Source: an uncultured bacterium
Lineage (GTDB): Bacteria > Krumholzibacteriota > Krumholzibacteriia > LZORAL124-64-63
Length of the DNA: 64,000 nt
NCBI GenBank assembly: GCA_937864225.1
Contig: CALMJK010000005.1
Span: 62,001-126,000, forward strand
Reading direction: 5' to 3'
The notes below the pieces were generated by a model, which did not search any database, was not told the DNA's origin, and saw only the letters and a program-made list of their open reading frames with translations. The translations under genes were made by a program, and so were the position numbers. This document shows, in pieces, positions 36,449 to 46,167 of the stretch (the stretch's first letter is position 1; every line of letters begins with the position of its first letter).

Positions 36449-36883
36449 TCAGAGGTCGAAGATCACGCGGGCGCTCCAGCCGCCGTCCGCTTCGCGGACT
36501 TCCGCCTCGTGGAAGGTGACGGCCTTGATTTCGCGCGCGACGCAGTGCCGGGCGAGATCGAGGGGCTCGCCGTCGGCGTGCCCGCGGATGCTGCAGCCGC
36601 GGTCGGCGCGCGACAGGTCGTCGACGCAGAAGTGACCGTACAGTTCGCGATGAGCGTTGGCGAGTCCGTTGATCTCGGACAGCCAGTTCACCAGCAGCTC
36701 GGTCAGATCGAAGCCTTCCGCCTCGATCGGTCTCGCCAGAGCGCGCCGCACTTCGCCCGCGGGGCAGGCGAGTCGCGTCATTTCCTCGGCGCAGGCGGTG
36801 AAGAGGCGCGTCAGCGTGGGGGCGGTCAGCACGAAACCGGCATCCCCCGCGTGGTCGATTGAATCGACCGTCACGTCGCTCAT
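36449..36883 (-). CDS. archease (RtcB cofactor)
   Basis: 144 residues of the archease family, a small protein chaperone that promotes multiple turnover of RtcB. The N-terminal metal-site motif SIDHAGDAGFVL, the ELLVNWLSEINGL helix and the C-terminal KAVTFHEAEV and VIFDL strands are all typical, and the length matches. I chose ATG 36883; the reading frame is open further upstream, but homology starts here. There is no Shine-Dalgarno, and a good promoter puts transcription start on or next to the ATG, so translation is probably leaderless. rtcB follows after 33 bp. Confidence 0.92.
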   Translation of the reverse strand: MSDVTVDSIDHAGDAGFVLTAPTLTRLFTACAEEMTRLACPAGEVRRALARPIEAEGFDLTELLVNWLSEINGLANAHRELYGHFCVDDLSRADRGCSIRGHADGEPLDLARHCVAREIKAVTFHEAEVREADGGWSARVIFDL

Positions 36884-36889
36884 GCCCTG

Positions 36890-36918
36890 GTTGTAGCAGC
36901 TTCTCGTCCGCCGCGCAA
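36890..36918 (-). promoter_or_regulatory. candidate promoter for leaderless archease-rtcB mRNA
   Basis: On the minus strand TTGCGC (36918-36913), 17-bp spacer, TACAAC (36895-36890), then six bases (cagggc) and ATG. A start 7 nt after the -10 falls on the A of the start codon. Confidence 0.55.
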
Positions 36919-36947
36919 GGCAACTGGAGCGGACGGCGGCAGCGAGA

Positions 36948-36972
36948 AGGGGCCGGCCTGTGGCCGACCCCT
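36948..36972 (-). terminator. weak terminator-like hairpin after the M16 lipoprotein gene
   Basis: 11-bp stem with one mismatch (36948-36958 with 36962-36972), 3-nt loop. On the minus strand it is followed by TTCTC, a poor U-tract. It lies 90 bp past the peptidase stop. Confidence 0.35.
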
Positions 36973-37061
36973 CCCGCGTCGCCCGCGGAGTGCCCAAATG
37001 CGGGCGACGTCCGCTGTCTTTGAATGTCCGGCCGGGCGCGCCGGTTCCCGCCCCCGCCGGC

Positions 37062-39905
37062 CTACTGGATGGCGCGGCCGTCCGACGCGACGTCGGCGAT
37101 CCGGCCGAGGTCCAGAGGTTCCACCAGACGGTGAATCTGCGCCCGATCGCCCACGAGCGCGAAACGCAGGCGCTCGGGATCGAGATGTCGCTGCGTCGCG
37201 GCGAAGACGTCCTCCGCGGTCAAGTCGCTGACCAGCGAAGCCAGGTTCTGATAGTAATCGGGCGGCTGTTCGAAAAGGAACAGTTGCCCGAACGTGCCCG
37301 CCGTGCCCGCCGTGCTCTGGAACAGGGCCGGCAACGTGCGCAGATAGGACTCCTTGGCGGCGGCCAGCTCGGCCGCGGTCATCGGGGCGGCCAGCATGCC
37401 TCGGATCTCCTTCATCGTTTCGGACAGGGCCCCGCCGATGGCGTCGGCCTGCACGTTCGAGCCGGCCAGCCAGGGCGAGGGACCGCGCCGGTCCTGGATG
37501 AAGGAAAAGGCGCCGTAGGTCCACCCCTTGTCCTCGCGCAGGTTCATGTTCAGGCGGCTCGAGAACAGCCCGCCGAGCACGAGGTTCATGAGGCTCAAGC
37601 GATCGTAATCAGGGTCGCGCCGCGTCAGGCACGGCTGCGCCAGCAGCATCACCGTTTGCGGGGCGCCCGGGCGGTCGTAGACGAGCACACGAGCGTCGCC
37701 GGGAGATGCCGCGCCGGGCGCGGGGACCTGCGCGGCGGCACCCTGCCAAGCCGCGAACGCGCCCCGCGCCAGTTTTCGGGCCTCGGATTCGGTCAGGTCC
37801 CCCGCCAGCACGAGCGCCGCGCTGGCCGGGTCGAAGTGCGCGCGGTGGAACTCCACGAGATCGTCGCGCGCGATCGCCTTCAGCGTCTCTTCGCTACCGA
37901 CGGAGATGTGTCCGTACGGATGATGGGCGCCGTAGAGCGCGGGCGTCAGGATGCGGATGGCTGTCTGGAAGGGGTCCTGCTTCTGCTGCAGGAGCTGGGT
38001 CAGGAGATCGTTACGGATGCGCTCGATCTCGTTGGCCGGGAAGGTGGGCGCCGTGACGACGCCGGCCATGAGTTCGAGCAAGCGTCCGGCGTTCTGCTTC
38101 AGGGCCCGACCGGCCACGCCGCTGCCGTCGACGTTGGTCCACGAGCCGAGGGAGGCGCCCAGCGCTTCGACCTCGCGCGCCAACCCCAGCGCGTCGTGGG
38201 TGGTCGTTCCTTCGTCGAGCATGACGGTCGTGAAGTTGGCCAGGCCCTCGCGACCGGCGGGATCCGCCGCGCTTCCGCAGCGAACCACCAGTTGGGCCGC
38301 CACGGTGGGCAACGCGTGATCCTCGACGAGATAGACAGCCAGGCCGTTGGGCAGCGCGAATTGCTTGGCCGCGGGCAGGACGGTCGCTGGCAGCGGACCT
38401 GGAGCCGGCCTCTGGGCCCGCCACGGCTCGCGGTCCACCGCCTCCGCCGCCGCGACCGCGGGGGCTGGGGGCTGCGGGGGATCGGGGGGCAGGACGCGCT
38501 CGCCGGGCACGCCGTGGACGACGACGCGGCGGTCGCGCGCCAACTTGTCGCGAGCGATCGCCTGCACGGCCTGCGGCGTGACGCGCTCGTAGCGCGCGAG
38601 ATCCTGGTTGATCCAGCTCGGGTCCTTCTGGAACTGGTTGTACTGGTTTAGGCGATCAGCCACGCCGCCGAAGCTGCCGATGTTCTCCAAGTCGCGGATC
38701 GTGCGCGACCAGATCACGTTGCACGCGGCGGCCACTTCCGCCGCGGTCGGCCCCGACTCGGCCAGCCTCTCCAGTTCGGCGTCGATCGCTTGCTCGAGTT
38801 CGTCCGGAGTGTGCCCGGGCTTGGCCGTGGCCACGATCTGGAAGACGGAGCCGAGTTGCAGGGGCTGCTGCGTGGCCGTGACCGTCTGCGCGATTTTCTG
38901 CTCGTAGACGAGGCTCTGGTAGAGGCGGCTGGCCTTGCCGCCGGCGAGGATGCGGGCCGTTACTTCCGCCTCGGCGTCACCGGGCTGGTAGATCGGATCG
39001 GTGATCCACGCCATGTACAACCGGGGCAGTTCAATCTGGTCGGTGACGGTCCGGCGTTGCTCGGAAGTGATCGGCGGCGTCACGGCGGTGATCGGCGGCA
39101 CCGGCTCGCCGCGCGGGATGGAGGCGAAATACTTCTCGACGAGCGCCTTGGTCTGGGGGATGTCGATGTCGCCCACGATGCAGAGACTGGCGTTGTTCGG
39201 GCTGTAGTATTGGCGGAAGAAGCCGCGCACGTCTTCAAGCCGCGCCGCGCAGAGATCGGCGTGCGAGCCGATGATGTTGGCGAAGTAGGGGTGGCCCGCC
39301 GGGAAAAGCGTCTGCCAGAGCGCCTCTTCGACGAGGCCGTAAGGCTGGTTCTCGACGCCCTGCCGGCGCTCGTTGCGCACGACCTCCTGCTGGCGCGAGA
39401 GAGCGGCCGCGTCGAGCCGATCGAGGAGGAAGCCCATCCGATCGCTCTCCATCCAGAGTGCCAACTCGAGCTGGTTCGCGGGCACGTCTTCCAGGTAGTT
39501 CGTGCGGTCGAAATCGGTCGAGCCGTTCACGATGGTGGCCCCGGCGGCCTCGAGCATGGCGAACCACTGGTCTTCGGGGATGTGGCCCGAGGCCTGGAAC
39601 ATCATGTGCTCGAAAAGGTGGGCGAACCCAGTGCGCCCGGCCTCCTCGTTCGCCGGCCCGACGTGATACCAGAGATTCACGGCCGCCAGCGGCAGGCGGT
39701 CGTCCTGGCGCAGGATCACGTCGAGTCCGTTCGCAAGGGTGTATTTCTCAAACGCGAGATCCACGCGCGGAGCCCTGGTCGCGCCGCCTTCGTCGCTCCG
39801 GTTGCACCCGGCGAGGCAACCGCAGGCCAGCAGCAGCAGGAGCAGTGGCGTCAACGCGCGGGCCGCGAGCGAGCGCGCGGCGCGGGCACGATTCGACAGG
39901 CGCAT
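37062..39905 (-). CDS. M16-family zinc peptidase, lipoprotein form
   Basis: 947 residues. ATG 39905 (GAGGAGG upstream) opens a signal peptide with lipobox CLAGC, so the mature protein is lipid-anchored in the periplasm or outer membrane. Two M16 repeats follow. The first half has the inverted zinc motif HxxEH in AHLFEHMMFQ and the distal Glu region NERRQGVENQPYG; the second half, after a Pro/Ala-rich linker near residue 450, is the inactive partner domain with LREDKGWTYGAF. M16 peptidases of this double-length form (PqqL/pitrilysin-like) enclose and cut small unfolded peptides. It lies downstream of a close paralogue in the same direction, a tandem duplication. Confidence 0.92.
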   Translation of the reverse strand: MRLSNRARAARSLAARALTPLLLLLLACGCLAGCNRSDEGGATRAPRVDLAFEKYTLANGLDVILRQDDRLPLAAVNLWYHVGPANEEAGRTGFAHLFEHMMFQASGHIPEDQWFAMLEAAGATIVNGSTDFDRTNYLEDVPANQLELALWMESDRMGFLLDRLDAAALSRQQEVVRNERRQGVENQPYGLVEEALWQTLFPAGHPYFANIIGSHADLCAARLEDVRGFFRQYYSPNNASLCIVGDIDIPQTKALVEKYFASIPRGEPVPPITAVTPPITSEQRRTVTDQIELPRLYMAWITDPIYQPGDAEAEVTARILAGGKASRLYQSLVYEQKIAQTVTATQQPLQLGSVFQIVATAKPGHTPDELEQAIDAELERLAESGPTAAEVAAACNVIWSRTIRDLENIGSFGGVADRLNQYNQFQKDPSWINQDLARYERVTPQAVQAIARDKLARDRRVVVHGVPGERVLPPDPPQPPAPAVAAAEAVDREPWRAQRPAPGPLPATVLPAAKQFALPNGLAVYLVEDHALPTVAAQLVVRCGSAADPAGREGLANFTTVMLDEGTTTHDALGLAREVEALGASLGSWTNVDGSGVAGRALKQNAGRLLELMAGVVTAPTFPANEIERIRNDLLTQLLQQKQDPFQTAIRILTPALYGAHHPYGHISVGSEETLKAIARDDLVEFHRAHFDPASAALVLAGDLTESEARKLARGAFAAWQGAAAQVPAPGAASPGDARVLVYDRPGAPQTVMLLAQPCLTRRDPDYDRLSLMNLVLGGLFSSRLNMNLREDKGWTYGAFSFIQDRRGPSPWLAGSNVQADAIGGALSETMKEIRGMLAAPMTAAELAAAKESYLRTLPALFQSTAGTAGTFGQLFLFEQPPDYYQNLASLVSDLTAEDVFAATQRHLDPERLRFALVGDRAQIHRLVEPLDLGRIADVASDGRAIQ

Positions 39906-40088
39906 GAGTTTCCTCCTCGCACAAAGGACAGGATCGCCCCGAAGTCCTGCACCGTGTTCTGGTCTGACCATCGCGGGCAGACAGCGGCTCAACGACGGGA
40001 TCGGCGCAGGCGCGACAAGATCAACAGGACATAGACGCAAATCATGGCGGGCGAGTTGCATCCCTCCCCCCGCACATCCGGTGCGATT

Positions 40089-42809
40089 TCAGGCGGGGCG
40101 GCGTCCATCGGGCCCCAGGCACCGCACGTCGCCCAGGGCCAGTGGCCGCAACTGCGCCAGGATATCCTGCTTGTCGCCGACCAGCACGACGCGCAGCCGC
40201 TGCGGATCGAGATGCCGGCGCGTGGCGGCGTGTACCTCCTCGCAAGACAAGGCGCGCAGGTGCTCCGGCAACCGGACGTAATGGTCGTCGGGTCTCTCCT
40301 GCAGGAAGAGCTCGCCCATCGTGCGCACGGTTTCGAAGCTGGTCTCGAACAGGGCCGGCAGGGCGCGCACCAGCGAATCGCGGGCCAGCGCCAGTTCCCG
40401 GGGCGCCAGAGGCCGGATGAGCATGCCCTCCACCTCGCGCAGGATCTCCACCACGGCGGCGCCGGCGGCGTCGGCCTGCACCTTGGCTCCCACCAGGATG
40501 GGGCCGGCGCCGCGCCGTTCCGGCAGACTCGAGAAGGCGCCGTAGGTCCAGCCCTTGTCTTCGCGCAGGTTCAGGTTCACGCGGCTGGTGAAGAGCCCTC
40601 CCAGCACCTGGTTCATCAGTTGAAGCGCCCCGTAATCGGCGTGGCCGCTCGGCACGCCGATCTGTCCGACCAGGATGGTCGCCTGCGTCGCGCCCGGACG
40701 GTCCACCAGGGCGATCCGCTCCGCCCACGGTTGCGGGTCGCGCCAGTCCACGGCGCCGACGCCTTGCCCCCGCCAAAAGCCGAACGCCTGGGCCGCCAGC
40801 CCGCGCGCCTGCGTCTCGTCCAGGTCCCCCGCGAACACCAGAAGTGACCGGTCGGGAGCGAAGCGCGAGCGCCAGAATCCCTTGAGGTCGTCGAGGGAGA
40901 GGGCGCGTAGGCTCTCTTCCACGCCCAGGGGCGGTATGCCATAGGGGTGAGGCTCGCCATAGAGCGCACCGCACATCGCCCGCATCGCCACGCGCAGCGG
41001 CTGGTCCCGCTGCTGTCGCAAGGTTGTCAGCCGCTCGTGGCGCAAGCGTTCGACGTCGGCGGGCGCGAAGGCGGGAGTCAGGGCCGCGGAGGCCATCAGG
41101 CGCAGCAGCTCGGGGGCGCTCGCCTTGAGCGCCCGGCCGACGATCTGGGCGCCGTCTTCTGCCGTGGCGGTTTGCAGGGTCGCGCCGAGATTCTCGAGCG
41201 CGCGAGCCAGTTCGAGGGCGTCGTGCGTCGCCGTCCCCTCGGTGAGCATGGCCGTCGTGAAGGCCGCCAGGCCGGCGCGGCCGGGCGGATCGGCGGCGCT
41301 GCCGGCGCGCGTGAAAAGCCCCGTCGCCACGACGGGCAGTTCATGCGCGCGGACGAGCAGGATCGGCAAGCCGTTGTCCAGCTCCAGGCGGCGGACCGCC
41401 GGCAGCGGGCGCGCCGGGGCCGGCAGGGGCGGCGGCGGCTGGGCTCGCCACGGCTCCCCGGCGGCGGGAGGCTCTGGCGCCGCGTCCGGCGGCGGTGGAG
41501 CCGGCGCGTCGGCGGGCAAGACCTTCTCTCCCGGCAGGCTGTGCACGATCGCGCCGCGGTCCGGCGCGAGGGAGTCGCGCACGAGCCGGGCAACGGCCTC
41601 CGGCGTGATCGCCGCGTAACGCTCCAGGTCCCAGGCCAGGCGATCCGGCTCACCCAGGTGGTGATTGTAGAGATTGAGCCGATCGGCCAAGCCGTCGAAG
41701 CCGCCCGGATTCTCCAGACCCGTGATGATCTTGGTGTGGATGGCGCGGATGGCGCCCGCCAATTCCGCGGCGTCCGGGCCTTCGTCGGCCAGGCGCGCGA
41801 TTTCCTGCGCGACGACCTCCTCCAGCTCCCGAGGGTCGTGGCCCGGCTTGGCGGTCACGGTGATTTCCAGGACCGAGCCCAGGCGCAGGGAGTTCTGGCG
41901 GGCCTTGACCGATTGCGCCAACCGCAGTTCGTGCACCAGGCGCCGGTGCAGGCGGCTCGCCTTGCCGCGGCCCAGCAGGCGCGCCGCGATGGTGGCCTCC
42001 GCGTCGCCTGGCGTGAAGATCGCGGGGGTGATCCAGGCGAGATCGAGACGCGGCAACTCGACGCGGTCGGTCATGGCCCGGCGGCGCGCGGCGGTGATCG
42101 CGGGCGGGGCGATCGAGCGGCGCGGCGGCCGCGGCTCCCCGCGCGGCAGCGTGCCGAAGTACTGCTCGACGAGCGCCAGCGCGCGGCGCGGTTCCAGATC
42201 GCCGGCGAGGCACAGCGTGGCGTTGTCGGGTCCGTACCAGCGGCGGAAGAAGTCCCGGACGTCGTCGAGACGGGCGGCCTGGATGTCGGCGTGGGAGCCG
42301 ATCACGCGCGCGCGGTACGGGTGCCCCTCCGGGAAGAGCTCCTGCCAGAGCGTCTCCTCGACCAGGCCGTAGGGCTCTCCCTCCACGCTCTGCCGCCGCT
42401 CGTTGCGCACGACGTCCTGCTGGTTGGCGAGCATGCCGGCGTCGAGCCGGTCGAGCAGAAAGCCCATGCGATCGCTCTCCAGCCAGAGGGCGAGCGGGAG
42501 CTGGTCCGAAGGCACGTCTTCGAGGTAGTTCGTGCGGTCGAAGTCGGTGGAGCCATTGATGAAGGGCGCGCCCGCCGCCTCGAGCAGCCCGAAGTGCCCG
42601 TCCTCCGGGACATGCCCCGAACCCTGGAACATCATGTGCTCGAACAGATGGGCGAAACCGGTGCGCCCCGGTTCCTCGTCCGCGGCGCCGACGTGATACC
42701 AGACATTGACGGCGACCAGCGGCAACCGATGGTTTTCGTGCAGGATGATTTCCAGACCGTTGGGAAGCGTGTGCTTGTGGCAGGGCAGTATCACGGGGCG
42801 GTCCGACAT
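40089..42809 (-). CDS. M16-family zinc peptidase, signal-less paralogue
   Basis: 906 residues, closely similar throughout to the next gene on the strand, with the same AHLFEHMMFQ zinc motif and NERRQSVEGEPYG distal Glu, a Pro-rich linker near 450 and a second M16 domain. It begins directly at the protease core (MSDRPVILPCHKHTLPNGL) without any signal peptide or lipobox; ATG 42809 has GCGAGGTG at correct spacing and no upstream in-frame signal is visible. It would therefore stay in the cytosol while its paralogue is exported. Both halves are present, so a single chain can form the clamshell. It follows the S9 peptidase gene by 132 bp, probably in one peptide-degrading operon. Confidence 0.92.
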   Translation of the reverse strand: MSDRPVILPCHKHTLPNGLEIILHENHRLPLVAVNVWYHVGAADEEPGRTGFAHLFEHMMFQGSGHVPEDGHFGLLEAAGAPFINGSTDFDRTNYLEDVPSDQLPLALWLESDRMGFLLDRLDAGMLANQQDVVRNERRQSVEGEPYGLVEETLWQELFPEGHPYRARVIGSHADIQAARLDDVRDFFRRWYGPDNATLCLAGDLEPRRALALVEQYFGTLPRGEPRPPRRSIAPPAITAARRRAMTDRVELPRLDLAWITPAIFTPGDAEATIAARLLGRGKASRLHRRLVHELRLAQSVKARQNSLRLGSVLEITVTAKPGHDPRELEEVVAQEIARLADEGPDAAELAGAIRAIHTKIITGLENPGGFDGLADRLNLYNHHLGEPDRLAWDLERYAAITPEAVARLVRDSLAPDRGAIVHSLPGEKVLPADAPAPPPPDAAPEPPAAGEPWRAQPPPPLPAPARPLPAVRRLELDNGLPILLVRAHELPVVATGLFTRAGSAADPPGRAGLAAFTTAMLTEGTATHDALELARALENLGATLQTATAEDGAQIVGRALKASAPELLRLMASAALTPAFAPADVERLRHERLTTLRQQRDQPLRVAMRAMCGALYGEPHPYGIPPLGVEESLRALSLDDLKGFWRSRFAPDRSLLVFAGDLDETQARGLAAQAFGFWRGQGVGAVDWRDPQPWAERIALVDRPGATQATILVGQIGVPSGHADYGALQLMNQVLGGLFTSRVNLNLREDKGWTYGAFSSLPERRGAGPILVGAKVQADAAGAAVVEILREVEGMLIRPLAPRELALARDSLVRALPALFETSFETVRTMGELFLQERPDDHYVRLPEHLRALSCEEVHAATRRHLDPQRLRVVLVGDKQDILAQLRPLALGDVRCLGPDGRRPA

Positions 42810-42941
42810 GGCACCTCGCTCAGGATCGTCGCACCTGGGTCGCGGGTCGAGGATACACGCAAGCGGCGGGATTGCCAGGAACGCAAGGAAGGAACCCGGA
42901 CGGGCCCCATCCTGCCGCGAGGCGCCGCCGCGTTCAAGATA

Positions 42942-44993
42942 TCATCGCGTCCACTTCGCGAGCCAGCCCAGAACCTCCTCGTGCCACTGGATGGAGTTCC
43001 ACGGCTTGAGCACCCAGTGGTTCTCGTCGGGAAAGACCAGGAGCCGAGCCGGAATTCCCCGGCGGCGCAGCGCCGTGAAGGTGGAGAGGCCCTGCGTGTG
43101 GACGACCCGGTAATCCAACTCGCCGTGGATCACGAGCGTCGGCGTTCGCCACGCGCCCACAAACGCGATGGGATTCTCCTCGTCGTACCCTGACGGGCTC
43201 TCCCAGGGGGTGCCGCCGTGCTCCCACTCGGGGAACCAGAGTTCCTCGGTGTCATAGTAGGCCATCCGCTCGTCCAGGTTGCCGTCGTGGCAGACGAACG
43301 CCTTGAACCGATCGGTCTGGCCCTGCATGAAGTTGATCATATAGCCGCCGTAACTGGCGCCCAAGGCGACCAGACGGTCGCCGTCGAGCCAGGGCCAGCG
43401 TCCGAGGGCGTGGTCGAGGCCCTTCATCAGGTCATCCAGCGGCCCGAAGCCCCAGTGGCCGTTGATCGCGTCGGTGAACGCCTGCCCGTAGCCCGTCGAG
43501 CCGTGGAAGTCGATCATCAAGACCGCGAAGCCGGCGCCGGCGTAGACCTGAGGATTCCACCGATAGTGGAAATCGTTGCCGAAGCTGCCCTGAGGTCCGC
43601 CGTGCACCAAGAAGGCGACCGGATACCGCGCGGCGGGATCGAAATCGACCGGCTTGACGACATAGCCGTGGACCGTCTCGCCCTTCCACCCGGTGAAGGT
43701 GAACTGCTCCGGCTCTCCCAGACGCGCGGCGGCGAGCTTGGCGTCGTTGAAGGACGTCAGCGTGCGCAGCGACTTGCCGTCGAGCGAGACGAAGTGCAAT
43801 TCGTCCGGGCCGAGCAGCGAGTTCTGGAGGAAGAGGGCGCCGCCCTTGACCGGGCACAGCGCGTGGTTGCTACCGCGCGCCAGCACGAGGCTCGCGGCGC
43901 CGCTCTTGGGGTCGATCGTGAAGAGAGCGTGCTGGCCCAGGTGATCGGCGGCGGCCCAGATCAGCTGGCCGTCGGGCGCCCAGGCCATCTCGCCGGGAGA
44001 GCGGTCCCACGCCTCGGTCAGCGTGCGGGACGTGCCTGCCGCCCAATCCGACAGCACGATCCGCAGGCGGTCAGCCTCGTAGCCGGGCCGCGCCATGGCC
44101 AGGTAGGCGAGCGTTCTGCCGTCGGGCGAGAAGACCGGCTGGTTGTCGGCGGCCCGGTTGGCCTCGGTCAGGCAGCGCGGCGCCGCCGAACCGTCCAGGG
44201 GCACGGCCCACAGGTTCGTGTCCGTGCTCCAAGCCGGCTCGCTGCCCGGCAGCACCTTGGCCGCGAAAACCACCGTGTGCCCGGCCGGATGCACGGCCCA
44301 TTCCTCGGTGCCGCCGAAAGGACGGGTCGGGACATCGGCGGCCAGTTCCGGGGTCAGGTCGCGGACCTGTTCATCGGTGCCGTCGAGCGGGCGCGCGAAA
44401 AGGTGCGAGCGCTTGCCATCTTCCCACGTGTCCCAGTGGCGGAAAAGCAACTCGTCGTAGGCGCGCGCACTGCCCTTCCGTCGCGCCAACTCGGCGTCGC
44501 GGGCGACTGTTTCGGCGATCGTCGCGCCGGGATAGACCTCGAGCGAGAAGAGCATGGCGCCGGCCTGGGGGACGAGAACCAGGTTCGCGACGTCCAGCGG
44601 CAGGTCGGTGATCCGGCGGGCTTCGCCGCCGTTGGGGTCGATCATCCAGACCTGCGCGGATCCGGAGCGCGTGGAGAGGAACCAGACGCGGCCGCGGTCG
44701 TCCCAGCGGGGATTGAAATCGCCGGCGGCGTCGGTGGTGAGGCGGCGCAAAGACGAGCCGTCCGCATTGCAGATCCAGATGTCGGTGCGGCCCCGGTTGG
44801 CGGCCAGATCCGTTTCGCGCACGGTGAAAGCGATCCGGCGGCCGTCGGGCGCGACGGTCGGCTCGGACAGCCGGTCCATCGCGAGCAGATCGTGGACCGA
44901 GAACGCGTGCGTGTCTGGAGCGGTCGCGGCGCAGGGGCGCGGGCCGGCGCAGAGCGCCAGCGCGGCGAGTGGCAGCAGGACGATGCGGCGCAA
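42942..44993 (-). CDS. secreted S9 prolyl-oligopeptidase-family peptidase (acylaminoacyl/dipeptidyl-peptidase-like)
   Basis: 683 residues: signal peptide (cleavage near CAATA), a seven-bladed beta-propeller (about 35-420, with WD40/TolB-like repeats such as PTVAPDGRRIAFTV and QPVFSPDGRTLAYLA) and a C-terminal alpha/beta hydrolase. The triad is Ser in GASYGGYM, Asp in HGELDYRV and His in DENHWV. This architecture is the S9C-type dipeptidyl or acylaminoacyl peptidase. The start is TTG 44993 with GGAGG 8 nt upstream; it is the most likely start because the signal peptide begins there. It leads a minus-strand run with the two M16 peptidases and is divergent from a glycosyltransferase. Confidence 0.92.
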   Translation of the reverse strand: MRRIVLLPLAALALCAGPRPCAATAPDTHAFSVHDLLAMDRLSEPTVAPDGRRIAFTVRETDLAANRGRTDIWICNADGSSLRRLTTDAAGDFNPRWDDRGRVWFLSTRSGSAQVWMIDPNGGEARRITDLPLDVANLVLVPQAGAMLFSLEVYPGATIAETVARDAELARRKGSARAYDELLFRHWDTWEDGKRSHLFARPLDGTDEQVRDLTPELAADVPTRPFGGTEEWAVHPAGHTVVFAAKVLPGSEPAWSTDTNLWAVPLDGSAAPRCLTEANRAADNQPVFSPDGRTLAYLAMARPGYEADRLRIVLSDWAAGTSRTLTEAWDRSPGEMAWAPDGQLIWAAADHLGQHALFTIDPKSGAASLVLARGSNHALCPVKGGALFLQNSLLGPDELHFVSLDGKSLRTLTSFNDAKLAAARLGEPEQFTFTGWKGETVHGYVVKPVDFDPAARYPVAFLVHGGPQGSFGNDFHYRWNPQVYAGAGFAVLMIDFHGSTGYGQAFTDAINGHWGFGPLDDLMKGLDHALGRWPWLDGDRLVALGASYGGYMINFMQGQTDRFKAFVCHDGNLDERMAYYDTEELWFPEWEHGGTPWESPSGYDEENPIAFVGAWRTPTLVIHGELDYRVVHTQGLSTFTALRRRGIPARLLVFPDENHWVLKPWNSIQWHEEVLGWLAKWTR

Positions 44994-45139
44994 GGGCGGA
45001 ACCTCCGGAAGAAGTCAGCGGATCGACGGACTTGCCGCCCGCAATGATAGGGCCTGAACGGACGGGCGGCGAGCGGACTGTGCGGGCGCCACCGGCCGTG
45101 CTACGGTGCGGTCCGCCATTCGACCGGGAGCCGAGCGCC

Positions 45140-46024
45140 ATGGCCGAGCCCAGACTGCGCATCTTGATCCCCGCTCTGATCGCCGGACCGTTGGACGAGG
45201 CGCGCCTTGCCGCCACGCTGGCTGGACTTCCGCGCGGCCTGGACGCCGTCGCGCATCTGCTTATCCAGCGGGAGGAGGCGCCGCACGACGGCCGCGTGGT
45301 GGGCGGCCCCGCTCGCCCGGACCTGCCGGTCGTCGCGCACGAGTTGGGTCCTCCGTCCGGCAAGTGGGGCGCGTTGCGCGAGGGCCTACGGCGCTGCGGA
45401 CCGGCGCCGTTCATCGCGATCGCGGACGGAGACGATGCCTACGAACTGGACGTCCTGGCGGCGATGCTTCGACGCCTGGAGGCTGACGAAGCGGACCTGA
45501 TCCAGGGCGCGCGGACGCGCATCCTGCTCGACGACACCGAGTTGGGACGCCGCCGCGCGCGGCTCGAGCCGGTCGTGAACGAGCTGCTGCGCCTGCGCTG
45601 CGCGGCGCGAGGCGCGCCGCTGCCTGCGGACGTGTCCGATCTGCAGAGCGGGCTCTGCGTGGCGCGACGCGAATTGCTGGCGCGCTTCCTGGCGCGGACG
45701 CGGATGGACGGCCTCGAACCGCGCGAGCCGGAAGAAGCCTTGCCCTGGGGGTTCTATGGCGGCGAGTTGCATCTGCATGCCTTCGCGGCGGCCGTGAGGG
45801 CCCGCGTCCGTGCCCACCCCGTGCGGGAACGCTACGGCCGGCCCTCCGGACAGACACCCGCCGCGATCGGGCGCCAGTTGACGGCATCGGTCCTGTTCGC
45901 CGGCACCACGGCCGCACAGTTGGAAGCCGGGCTCGCCGGCGCGGCGGCGCGCGAGGGCTGGGACGCGGCGACGACGGCCGCGGCGCGGCGCGTCGCCCGC
46001 GAAGCCTTTCCGACGGCGCGTTGA
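45140..46024 (+). CDS. GT2-like glycosyltransferase
   Basis: 294 residues with a GT-A-type pattern: an N-terminal strand LRILIPAL, the nucleotide-binding helix GKWGALREGLRRC, and the metal-binding acidic motif IADGDDAYELD, where GT2 enzymes have DxD. The C-terminal part (SDLQSGLCVARRELL) fits the acceptor region. No membrane segments. ATG 45140 is preceded by GGGAG. The similarity is weaker than for the GT4 genes, so a family-2-like nucleotide-sugar transferase is the best call but the donor is unknown. It is divergent from the S9 peptidase. Confidence 0.6.
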   Translation: MAEPRLRILIPALIAGPLDEARLAATLAGLPRGLDAVAHLLIQREEAPHDGRVVGGPARPDLPVVAHELGPPSGKWGALREGLRRCGPAPFIAIADGDDAYELDVLAAMLRRLEADEADLIQGARTRILLDDTELGRRRARLEPVVNELLRLRCAARGAPLPADVSDLQSGLCVARRELLARFLARTRMDGLEPREPEEALPWGFYGGELHLHAFAAAVRARVRAHPVRERYGRPSGQTPAAIGRQLTASVLFAGTTAAQLEAGLAGAAAREGWDAATTAAARRVAREAFPTAR

Positions 46025-46035
46025 GGCCGGCAGTC

Positions 46036-46064
46036 TTGCTCGCCGTCGCCGGAAGTGGTATCCT
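46036..46064 (+). promoter_or_regulatory. candidate sigma-70 promoter for the lipoprotein gene
   Basis: TTGCTC (46036-46041), 17-bp spacer, TATCCT (46059-46064), about 100 nt before ATG 46168. Confidence 0.5.
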
Positions 46065-46167
46065 GATGCCAACTTCACCGTTGATCCTTTGCCCCGCGCG
46101 GTGGAGGCGATCCCCTGAGCCGATCACCGGGCGTTCCCGCCACCTGCTGCCCGCAGGAGGTCGCGCC

